DNA from: Actinomycetes bacterium
GTDB lineage: Bacteria > Actinomycetota > Actinomycetes > Propionibacteriales > Nocardioidaceae
Assembly (NCBI GenBank): GCA_023460975.1
Contig: JAEWOG010000098.1
Location: 39,802 to 103,801 of the forward strand
Length of the DNA: 64,000 nt
Direction: 5' to 3'
This document shows, one piece after another, positions 1 to 7,201 of the stretch (position 1 is its first letter; each line of letters begins with the position of its first letter). The translations under genes and the position numbers were made by a program. A model generated the notes under the pieces. It saw nothing but the letters and a program-made list of their open reading frames with translations, was not told where the DNA came from and did not search any database.

Positions 1-9
1 TCGGGGTGC

Positions 10-239
10 GTCATACGAAGTCGTCGTTGTCCTGCCCTGCGTCATACGGACCCGCTGTGTCCCGGCGTGTGTCATACGGACCCGTACGTATAGGTGCGGG
101 TTTGTATGACGCGTGGCCTCGGGAGAGAGGTTTGTATGACGCGGGGCCCGGATGGCGCGGCTTTGTATGACGCGAGGCCCGGATGGCGCCGGTTTGTATG
201 ACGCGAGGGCCCCGAAGGCGCGGCTTTGTATGACGCACC
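10..239. repeat. Family A repeat array 1 (30-33 bp period)
   Basis: Eight copies of a short core read GTCATACRAA on one strand. Three forward cores begin at 10, 41 and 71, then five inverted cores (GTATGAC) begin at 104, 134, 165, 196 and 228. Steps are 30-32 bp, except 33 bp where orientation flips. The spacers are GC-rich and differ. The centre holds CCCGTACGTATAGGTG, which recurs in part in the array near 32.15 kb. The array may continue left of the window. No coding gene is seen in 1-310. Confidence 0.85.
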
Positions 240-266
240 CCAGGGAAGAACCCCCCGCCAAATAAA

Positions 267-280
267 AGTCAGGCTTGACT
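267..280. promoter_or_regulatory. Possible TetR operator upstream of the carboxylase operon
   Basis: An inverted repeat AGTCA-GGCT-TGACT lies 31 bases before the ATG of the TetR-family gene, with a second short dyad (ACT, 7-base spacer, AGT) directly after it. The region is AT-richer than its surroundings, as expected for a promoter and operator. TetR regulators usually bind such dyads in their own promoter. That this one does is inference from position only. Confidence 0.35.
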
Positions 281-310
281 GTTTGTTAGTTCGGGCCCCA
301 CACTCCTGCC

Positions 311-955
311 ATGCCCATCGCCCGCGTGCCGCAGACCGAACGCACCCGTGCCATGCGCGCCCGCCTCCTCGAGGCGACGGTCCAGTGTCTGGTCGAGGTG
401 GGCTTCACGGGCACCTCGACGACACTCGTCTCCCAGCGCGCGGGGGTCTCCCGGGGAGCGCAGCTGCACCACTTCCCCACCAAGAACGACCTCGTGGTGG
501 CTGCCGTGGAGCACCTCACAGAGGTACGTGGTGACGAGCTCTCGCAGTCGCTGGCGGCCCTGCCCACCGGCCAGGGACGGACCCGGGCTGCGCTCGCCGT
601 ACTCGGGGAGCACTTCACCTCCGACGTCTTCGCCGCCGCGCTCGAACTGTGGGTCGCCGCTCGTACCGACGAGACCCTGCTCGCCGCCGTCGCGCCGCTC
701 GAGCAGCGGGTCGGGCGAGACGCGCACACCATGACGGCCGCAGCGCTGGGCGTGGATCCGGCGGCGGCAGGCACCAGGGAGCTCGTCCAGGCCACGCTCG
801 ATCTCGTACGAGGCCTCGGTCTGGCCAGCACGCTCGGCGACGACACCCGTCGCCGCGAACGGATTCTTGACCAGTGGGCGACGACTCTCGACGCCCAGTT
901 CGCCGCCCTCGGTGCGCACGCCAGCGCCGGGGCAGACCACGCGGAGCAGCCATGA
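311..955 (+). CDS. TetR/AcrR-family transcriptional regulator
   Basis: A 214-residue one-component repressor-type regulator. The N-terminal helix-turn-helix spans about residues 20-65, with the family pattern LLEATVQCLVEVGF then VSQRAGVSRGAQLHHFPTK. The rest is an all-helical ligand-binding domain. ATG at 311 gives the usual short basic arm; an in-frame ATG at 353 would cut into helix 1 and is less likely. The stop overlaps the next ATG by four bases (ATGA), so the gene is the first member of the operon running to about 10.4 kb and probably controls it. The ligand is unknown; an acyl-CoA intermediate is a reasonable guess. Confidence 0.9.
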   Translation: MPIARVPQTERTRAMRARLLEATVQCLVEVGFTGTSTTLVSQRAGVSRGAQLHHFPTKNDLVVAAVEHLTEVRGDELSQSLAALPTGQGRTRAALAVLGEHFTSDVFAAALELWVAARTDETLLAAVAPLEQRVGRDAHTMTAAALGVDPAAAGTRELVQATLDLVRGLGLASTLGDDTRRRERILDQWATTLDAQFAALGAHASAGADHAEQP

Positions 956-1764
956 GCGTCCTCGACCAGATCCTCGCCGACCTCGCCGCCGAGGGGGACG
1001 CGCTCGACGCAGCCGTTGCCGCCGCCAGCCAGGCCCAATGGCGTACGGCCACCCCCGCCGAGGGTTGGGACGTCGCCACCACGATCGCCCACCTCGCCTG
1101 GACCGACGAGGTCGCCGTGCTGGCGGTGGGCGCCACCCAGGACGAGGACGGCAAGGCAGCCTGGGACGCCGTCGTGCTCGAGGCGATCGCGAACCCGACG
1201 GGATACGTCGACGAGATGGCGCTCGCCGGTGGCGCCGTCGACGGTCCCGACCTGCTCGTACGCTGGCGTACGGCCCGTCCCGCGCTCGCTGCCGCCCTGC
1301 ACGGGGTCCCCGAGGGCACCAAGTTGCCGTGGTTCGGCCCGCCCATGTCGGCGACCTCGATGGCGACCGCCCGCTTCATGGAGACCTGGGCCCACGCGCT
1401 GGACGTTCACGACGCCCTCGGCCTGACCCCCGAAGCCACGGACCGGATCAAGCACGTCGCCCACATCGGCGTACGCACCCGCAACTTCGCGTTCGCGAAC
1501 AACTCACTCGACGCTCCCGCCGAGGAGTTCCGCGTCGAACTCACCGCGCCCAGCGGTGACGTCTGGTCATGGGGTCCGGACGACGCCGCGCAGCGCGTGA
1601 CCGGTTCCGCAGACGAGTTCTGCCGACTCGTCACCCAGCGCATCCACCGCGACGACACCTCGTTGGTCGCCGTCGGAGACGACGCCGAGAAGTGGTTGCG
1701 GATCGCGCAGGCATTCGCCGGCCCGGCGGGCGGCGGACGCCCGGCGACGGGAGGTACGGCATGA
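952..1764 (+). CDS. TIGR03084-type metal-binding protein (DinB/maleylpyruvate isomerase fold)
   Basis: A 270-residue protein of the mycothiol-dependent maleylpyruvate isomerase-like superfamily. The N-terminal four-helix DinB-type domain carries histidines of a likely metal site: IAHLAWTDE near residue 45 and ETWAHALDVHDAL near residue 145. The start at 952 overlaps the TetR stop as ATGA; a longer open frame to 874 would overlap TetR by 80 bases and is rejected. Relatives often occur with acyl-CoA and CoA-carboxylase genes in actinobacteria, but the reaction is not established. Function beyond a probable thiol- or metal-dependent step is unknown. Confidence 0.8.
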   Translation: MSVLDQILADLAAEGDALDAAVAAASQAQWRTATPAEGWDVATTIAHLAWTDEVAVLAVGATQDEDGKAAWDAVVLEAIANPTGYVDEMALAGGAVDGPDLLVRWRTARPALAAALHGVPEGTKLPWFGPPMSATSMATARFMETWAHALDVHDALGLTPEATDRIKHVAHIGVRTRNFAFANNSLDAPAEEFRVELTAPSGDVWSWGPDDAAQRVTGSADEFCRLVTQRIHRDDTSLVAVGDDAEKWLRIAQAFAGPAGGGRPATGGTA

Positions 1765-1871
1765 GGTGGTCGGTGCGTGCCGTTCGTCGAGCGGTGGTTT
1801 CGACAAGCTCAACCAGCGGGACCGGCTCGACCAGCGGGATCGGCTCGACCAGCGTGGGCGGCGCGGCATGA
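1761..1871 (+). CDS. 36-codon repeat-derived leader ORF between two coupled genes
   Basis: This tiny frame starts with an ATG that overlaps the previous stop (ATGA) after a GGGAGG ribosome site at about 1750. It ends with a TGA that overlaps the ATG of the AtuA gene at 1868 (ATGA again). After nine residues it is almost entirely translated family B repeat (VSTSSTSGTGSTSG). It could keep ribosomes moving from the upstream gene to the AtuA start. It may be the original start region of the AtuA gene displaced by repeat insertion. Whether a peptide is made is unknown. Confidence 0.4.
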   Translation: MRWSVRAVRRAVVSTSSTSGTGSTSGIGSTSVGGAA

Positions 1872-1914
1872 GTGGTCTCGACAAGCTCGACCAACGACAC
1901 CCGCTCGACCAGCG
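1796..1914 (+). repeat. Family B repeats at the 5' end of the AtuA gene
   Basis: One full copy of GGTTTCGACAAGCTCAACCA, followed by two shortened CGGCTCGACCAGCG units up to about 1854. A second divergent copy, GGTCTCGACAAGCTCGACCA, with its own short unit covers 1873-1914. The second copy is translated as the first ~16 residues of the AtuA-type protein. Confidence 0.8.
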
Positions 1915-3784
1915 CGCAGTGCGCATCGGCAACTGCTCGGGCTTCTACGGCGACCGGCTCTCGGCCATGCACGAGATGGTCACGGGCGGCGACCTCGACT
2001 ACGTCACCGGCGACTACCTGGCCGAGCTGACCATGCTGATCCTCGGCAAGGACACGCTCAAGGACCCGACGCTGGGATACGCCCGCACCTTCGTACGCCA
2101 GTGCGAGGAGTCGCTCGGAGTCGCCCTGGAGAAGGGCGTACGGATCGTGTCCAACGCCGGCGGCCTCAACCCCGCCGGGCTGGCCGACAAGGTGCGCGAG
2201 GTCGCCCGCGGCCTCGGCCTCGACGTGAACGTCGCCCACGTGGAGGGCGACGACCTGCGCGCCCGGGCCGCGGAACTCGGCCTCGACGGGGCCCTCACGG
2301 CCAACGCCTACCTGGGCGGGTTCGGCATCAAGGCCGCCCTCGAAGCTGGCGCCGACGTCGTCGTCACCGGCCGCGTCACTGACGCCTCGGTGATCGTGGG
2401 CCCGGCCGCCGCCCACCACGGGTGGACGTACGCCGATCTCGACCCCCTCGCCGGTGCGGTCGTCGCCGGGCACGTCATTGAGTGCGGTACCCACGCCACC
2501 GGCGGCAACTTCTCCGGCTTCCTGTCCCTGCCCGAGCACGCGCGCCGCGGCCGTCTCGGCTTCCCCCTCGCGGAGATTGCGGCCGACGGGTCCAGCGTCA
2601 TCACCAAGCACGACGGGACCTCCGGCGCGGTCACCGTCGACACCGTCACCGCACAGCTGGTCTACGAGATCCAGAGCGGCACCTACCTCAACCCTGACGT
2701 GAGCGTCGACCTCACGTCCGTACGCCTCGCTCAGGTCGGTCGCGACCGCGTCGAGATCACCGGAACCCGAGGAATCGCCCCGCCCGAGCAACTCAAGGTC
2801 TGCGTCAACACCCTCGGCGGGTACCGCAACTCGATGGAGTTCCTGCTCACCGGCCTCGACATTGCCGAGAAGGCCGCGTGGGTCCGCGAGCAGGTCACCG
2901 AGCAGTGGGGCGATCGCGCGCCCGCGAGTGTCGAGTGGACCCTCGGCCCTGCGCCCGCCGAGGACCCCGCCACGATCGGAGAGGCCGCGACGATCCTGCG
3001 CTGCGTCGCGCTCGACCCGGACGCGAAGGTCGCCGGCAAGGGGTTCACCGCGCCGGCCGTCGAGATCGCACTCGCCTCCTACCCTGGCTGCACTCTCATG
3101 GCGCCCCCCGGGCAGGCGTCGCCGTACGCGATCTACCGGCCTGCGTACGTCCCCCGCAGCGTCGTCGAACACACCGTCGTGCACGCCGACGGGCGGCGCG
3201 AGGTCGTCGCGGACCCGTCGGTGGTCGAGCCTGTCGAGACCGGCCAGTCGGTGGTCGGGCGTGTCGAGACCGGGGTTTCGACAAGCTCAACCAGCGGGTC
3301 CGGGGTTTCGACGGGCTCAACCAGCGCGGGCTCAACCAGCGTCCCTCTGGGACGGTTCGTCCACGCCCGGTCGGGCGACAAGGGCGGCAACGCCAACCTC
3401 GGACTCTGGATCCCGCGCGACGGGGTTTCGACGAGCTCAACCAGCGACGGGGTGGTCGAGCCTGTCGAGACCGGGGTTTCGACGGACTCAACCGGCGCGA
3501 CGGGCTCAACCGGCGCGACGGGCTCAACCAGCGCCACGTACGACGCGCGTGTGGCATGGCTGCTGGCCACGGTCACGCCCGCATGGGTGCGGCGGATGGT
3601 GCCTGAGGCGGCCGACCTGCCGATTGACGTCCACCAGTTCCCCCACTGGGGGGCGGTCAACATCGTCATCCACGGCCTGCTGGGCGCCGGCGTCGCCGCG
3701 TCGACCCGTACGGATCCGCAGGCCAAGGCGCTGGGCGAGTGGGTCCGCGCCCGCCACGTCACCATCGAGGAGGCCCTGCTGTGA
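1868..3784 (+). CDS. AtuA-type acyclic terpene utilization family protein with AtuA-like C-terminal domain
   Basis: A 638-residue protein. Family identity comes from IGNCSGFYGDRLSAM near residue 18, RIVSNAGGLNP, NAYLGGFGIKAAL and GRVTDASVIVGPAA, typical of the AtuA domain (about 17-450). HARSGDKGGNANLGL (about 499) opens the AtuA-like ferredoxin-fold domain, joined in one chain. AtuA is essential for acyclic terpene growth in Pseudomonas, but its chemistry is not settled. Family B repeats are translated in frame at 451-491, between the domains, and at 518-555, in a loop of the second domain. Start 1868 forms ATGA with the leader ORF; an alternative GTG at 1766 would add 34 repeat-coded residues. 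The gene overlaps the next by GTGA. Confidence 0.85.
   Translation: MSGLDKLDQRHPLDQRAVRIGNCSGFYGDRLSAMHEMVTGGDLDYVTGDYLAELTMLILGKDTLKDPTLGYARTFVRQCEESLGVALEKGVRIVSNAGGLNPAGLADKVREVARGLGLDVNVAHVEGDDLRARAAELGLDGALTANAYLGGFGIKAALEAGADVVVTGRVTDASVIVGPAAAHHGWTYADLDPLAGAVVAGHVIECGTHATGGNFSGFLSLPEHARRGRLGFPLAEIAADGSSVITKHDGTSGAVTVDTVTAQLVYEIQSGTYLNPDVSVDLTSVRLAQVGRDRVEITGTRGIAPPEQLKVCVNTLGGYRNSMEFLLTGLDIAEKAAWVREQVTEQWGDRAPASVEWTLGPAPAEDPATIGEAATILRCVALDPDAKVAGKGFTAPAVEIALASYPGCTLMAPPGQASPYAIYRPAYVPRSVVEHTVVHADGRREVVADPSVVEPVETGQSVVGRVETGVSTSSTSGSGVSTGSTSAGSTSVPLGRFVHARSGDKGGNANLGLWIPRDGVSTSSTSDGVVEPVETGVSTDSTGATGSTGATGSTSATYDARVAWLLATVTPAWVRRMVPEAADLPIDVHQFPHWGAVNIVIHGLLGAGVAASTRTDPQAKALGEWVRARHVTIEEALL
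3221..3341 (+). repeat. Family B repeats inserted in frame between AtuA domains
   Basis: GTGGTCGAGCCTGTCGAGAC and a second inverse-type unit are followed by GGTTTCGACAAGCTCAACCA, GGTTTCGACGGGCTCAACCA and a truncated GGGCTCAACCAGCG. The inverse and direct units can pair as a hairpin. The block is open in the gene's frame and encodes VEPVET and VSTSSTS-type low-complexity sequence in the linker between the two domains. Confidence 0.85.
3422..3534 (+). repeat. Second in-frame family B block within the AtuA C-terminal domain
   Basis: Direct unit GGTTTCGACGAGCTCAACCA, inverse unit GTGGTCGAGCCTGTCGAGAC, direct unit GGTTTCGACGGACTCAACCG, then a 15-base unit (CGCGACGGGCTCAAC) repeated. The block follows the LGLWIPRDG strand of the C-terminal domain and is read as STSSTSDGVVEPVET and TGATGSTGATGSTSA. 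The frame is preserved on both sides. Confidence 0.85.
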
Positions 3785-4953
3785 CGCAGGTGATCGAGAC
3801 CGAACGCTCCACGGCCGCCGACCGCGCGGCCCTCAAGGAGGCTGCTGCGGAGTTCACTCGCCGCGAGATCGCGCCGCGCATCCAGGAATGGGAGGACGCC
3901 GGTGAGCTCCCGCGCGACCTGCACCGCAAGGCTGCCCGAGCCGGCCTGCTGGGCGTCGGGTTCGCCGAGGAGGTCGGGGGGCTGGGCGGCGACGCGCTCG
4001 ACATGGTCGCCATGCAGGAGGGCATGTTCGCCGAGGGCGCCTCGTCGGGGCTGATGTCGGCGCTGTTCACCCACGGCATCGCCGCCCCGCACATCGCAGC
4101 CCACGGCAGCGACGACCTCAAGACGCGGTGGGTCGCGCCCACCCTGGCTGGCGAGCTGATCGGCTCGCTCGCCATCACGGAGCCTGGCGGTGGCAGTGAC
4201 GTCGGGAGCCTGCGTACGACCGCCGTGCGCGACGGGGATGACTACGTCATCAACGGCGCCAAGACCTTCATCACCTCCGGAACCCGCGCCGACTACGTCA
4301 CCACCGCCGTACGCACCGGTGGCCCCGGATCCGGCGGCATCTCGCTGGTCGTGGTGCCCACCGACACTCCCGGATTCGGTGTCGACCGCCGCCTGGCCAA
4401 GATGGGCTGGCACTGCTCCGACACGGCCGAGTTGTCGTACGTCGACGTGCGCGTCCCGGTGGCCAACCTGGTCGGCGAACAGGACGCCGGGTTCGCCTAC
4501 ATCGCCGAACAGTTCGTGTCCGAACGGCTCGCCCTGGCGGTCCACGGGTACGGCATCGCCGAGCGCAGCCTGCGGCTCACCGCCCAGTTCTGCCGCGAGC
4601 GCGAGACCTTCGGTGAACCCCTGATCACGCGCCAAGCAGTGCGCCACAAGTTGGTCGAGATGCGCCGCCAGGTCGAGGCCGCCCGCGCCCATGCGCACGC
4701 TGTCGCGGCCGCCTACGCCGAGTCCGGCGTCACCGTCGAGACGATCGCACAGGTCTGCCTGGCCAAGGAGACGGCCTGCAACACCGCTTCGTACGTCTGC
4801 GACGCCGCCGTGCAGCTTCACGGCGGCGCCGGCTACATGCACGGCAACGAGGTCGAGCGGCACTACCGCGACGCGCGCCTGCTGCCCATCGGCGGCGGCG
4901 TGACGGAAGTCCTTGCGGACCTGGCCGCCAAGTTGCTGGGCTACACGTCATGA
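3781..4953 (+). CDS. Acyl-CoA dehydrogenase (first copy)
   Basis: A 390-residue flavoprotein that would oxidise an acyl-CoA to the 2,3-enoyl-CoA. Family signatures are ITEPGGGSDVGSLRTTA (FAD/substrate loop, about residue 137), GAKTFITSG, RERETFGEPL and the C-terminal LHGGAGYMHGNEVERHYRDAR. Length is normal. The GTG at 3781 overlaps the upstream stop (GTGA); the longer frame to 3739 would cover the end of the AtuA gene. Context with AtuA and a biotin carboxylase suggests a citronellyl-CoA or isovaleryl-CoA type substrate, but sequence alone cannot decide. Confidence 0.92.
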   Translation: MTQVIETERSTAADRAALKEAAAEFTRREIAPRIQEWEDAGELPRDLHRKAARAGLLGVGFAEEVGGLGGDALDMVAMQEGMFAEGASSGLMSALFTHGIAAPHIAAHGSDDLKTRWVAPTLAGELIGSLAITEPGGGSDVGSLRTTAVRDGDDYVINGAKTFITSGTRADYVTTAVRTGGPGSGGISLVVVPTDTPGFGVDRRLAKMGWHCSDTAELSYVDVRVPVANLVGEQDAGFAYIAEQFVSERLALAVHGYGIAERSLRLTAQFCRERETFGEPLITRQAVRHKLVEMRRQVEAARAHAHAVAAAYAESGVTVETIAQVCLAKETACNTASYVCDAAVQLHGGAGYMHGNEVERHYRDARLLPIGGGVTEVLADLAAKLLGYTS

Positions 4954-5423
4954 AGCCACTCACCGAGGAAGTCACCGTCACCATGAACGCGCCCGCCGAG
5001 GCCGTCTGGGCGCTGGTCAGCGACGTCACCCGCATCGGGGAGTTCTCCCCTGAGACGTTCGAGGCCAAGTGGACCCGCGGCAGCACCGGCCCCGAGGTCG
5101 GCGCCTACTTCGCCGGGCACGTGAAGCGCAACGGCGTCGGGCCGACGTACTGGAGCCCCTGCCGGGTGACGCTGTGCGAGCCGCCGGAGGTGTTCGAGTT
5201 CTCCGTCGGCACCGACTCCACCACGCTCAACAACTGGGGCTACCGCCTGCGGGCCGACGGCGACGTCACCCACGTGACCGAGTACTTCCGCCTCGAAGCG
5301 TCGCTGCCCAACCGCCTCTACTGGCTGCTGCTGGGACGTTGGCGCAGCCGTACGAACACCGAGGGGATGCGCACCACCTTGACCCGCATGAAGGACATCG
5401 TCGAGAAGGAGAGTGGCTGTTGA
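4950..5423 (+). CDS. SRPBCC (polyketide cyclase/START-like) protein
   Basis: A 157-residue single-domain protein with the SRPBCC pattern: N-terminal strand EVTVTMNAPAEAVWALVSDVTRIGEFSPETFEAKW, central strands, and a final long helix (TEGMRTTLTRMKDIVEKE). Such folds bind hydrophobic ligands in a deep cavity. It sits between an acyl-CoA dehydrogenase and a carboxylase with 4-base overlaps on both sides (ATGA, then TTG/TGA), so it is made with them. Its ligand is unknown; a pathway lipid or acyl-CoA is inferred from context. Confidence 0.85.
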   Translation: MKPLTEEVTVTMNAPAEAVWALVSDVTRIGEFSPETFEAKWTRGSTGPEVGAYFAGHVKRNGVGPTYWSPCRVTLCEPPEVFEFSVGTDSTTLNNWGYRLRADGDVTHVTEYFRLEASLPNRLYWLLLGRWRSRTNTEGMRTTLTRMKDIVEKESGC

Positions 5424-7090
5424 CGACCACCGAGACCGAGCAGACCCGCCGCGAGGCGCACCTGGCCAAGCTGGCTGACCTCGACGCTGAGCACGCCAAG
5501 GCCGTGGCCGGTGGCGGGGAGAAGTACGTCGAGCGCCACCACGCGCGCGGCAAGCTGCTGCCGCGCGAACGGATCGAGCTGCTCGTCGACGAGGGTTCCG
5601 CCTTCCTCGAGCTGAGCCCGCTGGCGGGCTGGGGCACCGACTTCACCGTCGGCGCCTCCGTGGTCACCGGCATCGGAGTGGTGGCCGGCGTCGAGTGCAT
5701 GATCACCGCCAACGACCCCACCGTGAAGGGGGGCGCGTCGAACCCGTGGACGTTGAAGAAGACGTTCCGGGCCGCGCAGATCGCCGAGGAGAACGGCCTG
5801 CCGATGATCTCCCTGGTCGAGTCGGCCGGTGCCGACCTGCCCACGCAGAAGGAGATCTTCATCCCCGGCGGCAAGATCTTCCGCGACCTCACCCGCGCCT
5901 CGGCCCGCCGGGTGCCGACGATCGCGCTGGTCTTCGGCAACTCCACCGCCGGTGGCGCGTACGTGCCCGGCATGAGCGACTACGTCGTGATGGTCAAGGA
6001 GCAGGCGAAGGTGTTCCTGGCCGGCCCGCCGCTGGTCAAGATGGCCACGGGCGAGGAGACCGACGACGAGTCGCTGGGCGGCGCGGAGATGCACGCCCGT
6101 GTCTCCGGCCTGGCCGACTTCCTCGCCGAGGACGAGCAGGACGCCATCCGGCTGGGGCGGCGGATCGTGGCGCGGTTGAACTGGACGAAGGCGGTTTCGA
6201 CCCCGTCGCTGGTCGAGCCTGTCGAGACCATGGTTTCGACGGGCTCAACCAGCGGTGGGGTTTCGACAAGCTCAACCAACGGTGGGGTGGGGTACGCCGA
6301 ACCGGACCTCGACCCCGAAGAGCTGCTCGACCTGGTCCCCACCGACCTCAAGGAGCCGTTCGACCCGCGCGAGGTGATCCTGCGGATTGTTGATGGGGTC
6401 TCGGCCACCAACGAGGTCGCCTTCGACGAGTTCAAGCCGCTCTACGGCTCGTCGCTGTGTGTCGGCTGGGCCCGCCTGCACGGCCGCGAGATCGGCATCC
6501 TGGCCAACGCTCAGGGCGTGCTGTTCAGCGAGGAGGCCCAGAAGGCGACGCAGTTCATCCAGCTCGCCAACGCCAAGAACACGCCGCTGCTGTTCCTGCA
6601 CAACACGACCGGCTACATGGTCGGCAAGGAGTACGAGCAGGGCGGCATCATCAAGCACGGCGCGATGATGATCAACGCCGTCTCCAACTCCACCGTCCCG
6701 CACATCTCCGTGGTCATCGGCGCCTCGTACGGGGCCGGCAACTACGGCATGAACGGGCGCGCGTACGACCCCCGGTTCATGTTCACCTGGCCCAACGCGA
6801 AGTCGGCCGTCATGGGCCCGGCCCAGTTGGCCGGCGTGCTGTCGATCGTCTCCCGCGCCGCGGCCGAGGCGAAGGGCAAGACGTACGACGAGGAGGCCGA
6901 CGCCGGGATGCGCGCCATGGTGGAGGCCATGGTCGAGGAGCAGTCCCTGCCGTACGTGCTCTCCGGGATGCTCTACGACGACGGGGTCATCGACCCGCGC
7001 GACACCCGCACCGTCCTGGGCATCGCCCTGTCCGCCATCGAGACCCGACCGATCGAGGGCGCCACCTCGTTCGGCGTTTTTAGGATGTGA
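5420..7090 (+). CDS. Acyl-CoA carboxylase beta subunit (carboxyltransferase)
   Basis: A 556-residue carboxyltransferase transferring CO2 from carboxybiotin to an acyl-CoA, of the methylcrotonyl/geranyl-CoA carboxylase type. Visible: RGKLLPRERIELLVDEGS (about residue 45), FGNSTAGGAYVPGMSDY in the N lobe, and HNTTGYMVGKEYEQGGIIKHGAMM plus SYGAGNYGMNGRAYDPRFMFTWPNA in the C lobe. TTG at 5420 overlaps the previous stop; earlier codons would lie wholly in the SRPBCC gene. Residues 258-288 are translated family B repeat, lengthening the link between lobes over usual homologs. The alpha subunit follows after 111 bases. Confidence 0.92.
   Translation: MTTTETEQTRREAHLAKLADLDAEHAKAVAGGGEKYVERHHARGKLLPRERIELLVDEGSAFLELSPLAGWGTDFTVGASVVTGIGVVAGVECMITANDPTVKGGASNPWTLKKTFRAAQIAEENGLPMISLVESAGADLPTQKEIFIPGGKIFRDLTRASARRVPTIALVFGNSTAGGAYVPGMSDYVVMVKEQAKVFLAGPPLVKMATGEETDDESLGGAEMHARVSGLADFLAEDEQDAIRLGRRIVARLNWTKAVSTPSLVEPVETMVSTGSTSGGVSTSSTNGGVGYAEPDLDPEELLDLVPTDLKEPFDPREVILRIVDGVSATNEVAFDEFKPLYGSSLCVGWARLHGREIGILANAQGVLFSEEAQKATQFIQLANAKNTPLLFLHNTTGYMVGKEYEQGGIIKHGAMMINAVSNSTVPHISVVIGASYGAGNYGMNGRAYDPRFMFTWPNAKSAVMGPAQLAGVLSIVSRAAAEAKGKTYDEEADAGMRAMVEAMVEEQSLPYVLSGMLYDDGVIDPRDTRTVLGIALSAIETRPIEGATSFGVFRM
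6193..6282 (+). repeat. In-frame family B repeat in the carboxyltransferase gene
   Basis: A GGTTTCGACC half unit, the inverse unit CTGGTCGAGCCTGTCGAGAC, and direct units GGTTTCGACGGGCTCAACCA and GGTTTCGACAAGCTCAACCA lie in 90 bases. They are read as VSTPSLVEPVETMVSTGSTS and VSTSSTN between the N and C lobes, with the frame intact. Confidence 0.85.
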
Positions 7091-7133
7091 CCGGGCAGTG
7101 ATGAACGAGGAACGAGTTCAGCACGTGAGGCCG

Positions 7134-7194
7134 GTCAGGTTGAGCGAGGCCAGCGACCGAGGAACGAGGTCGCGACGGCCGCGACGAAACCTGA
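7134..7194. repeat. Imperfect hairpin repeat between carboxylase beta and alpha genes
   Basis: Outer arms TCAGGTT (7135) and AACCTGA (about 7188) enclose GAGCGAGG, GAGGAACGAG and CGCGACGGCCGCGAC motifs. It resembles a diverged family B variant (GGTTTCG...CTCAACC) of the kind seen again near 60.48 kb. It occupies most of the 111-base gap in an otherwise tightly packed operon. It could be a processing or attenuation hairpin, but this is inference. Confidence 0.5.
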
Positions 7195-7201
7195 GGAGCC
7201 G

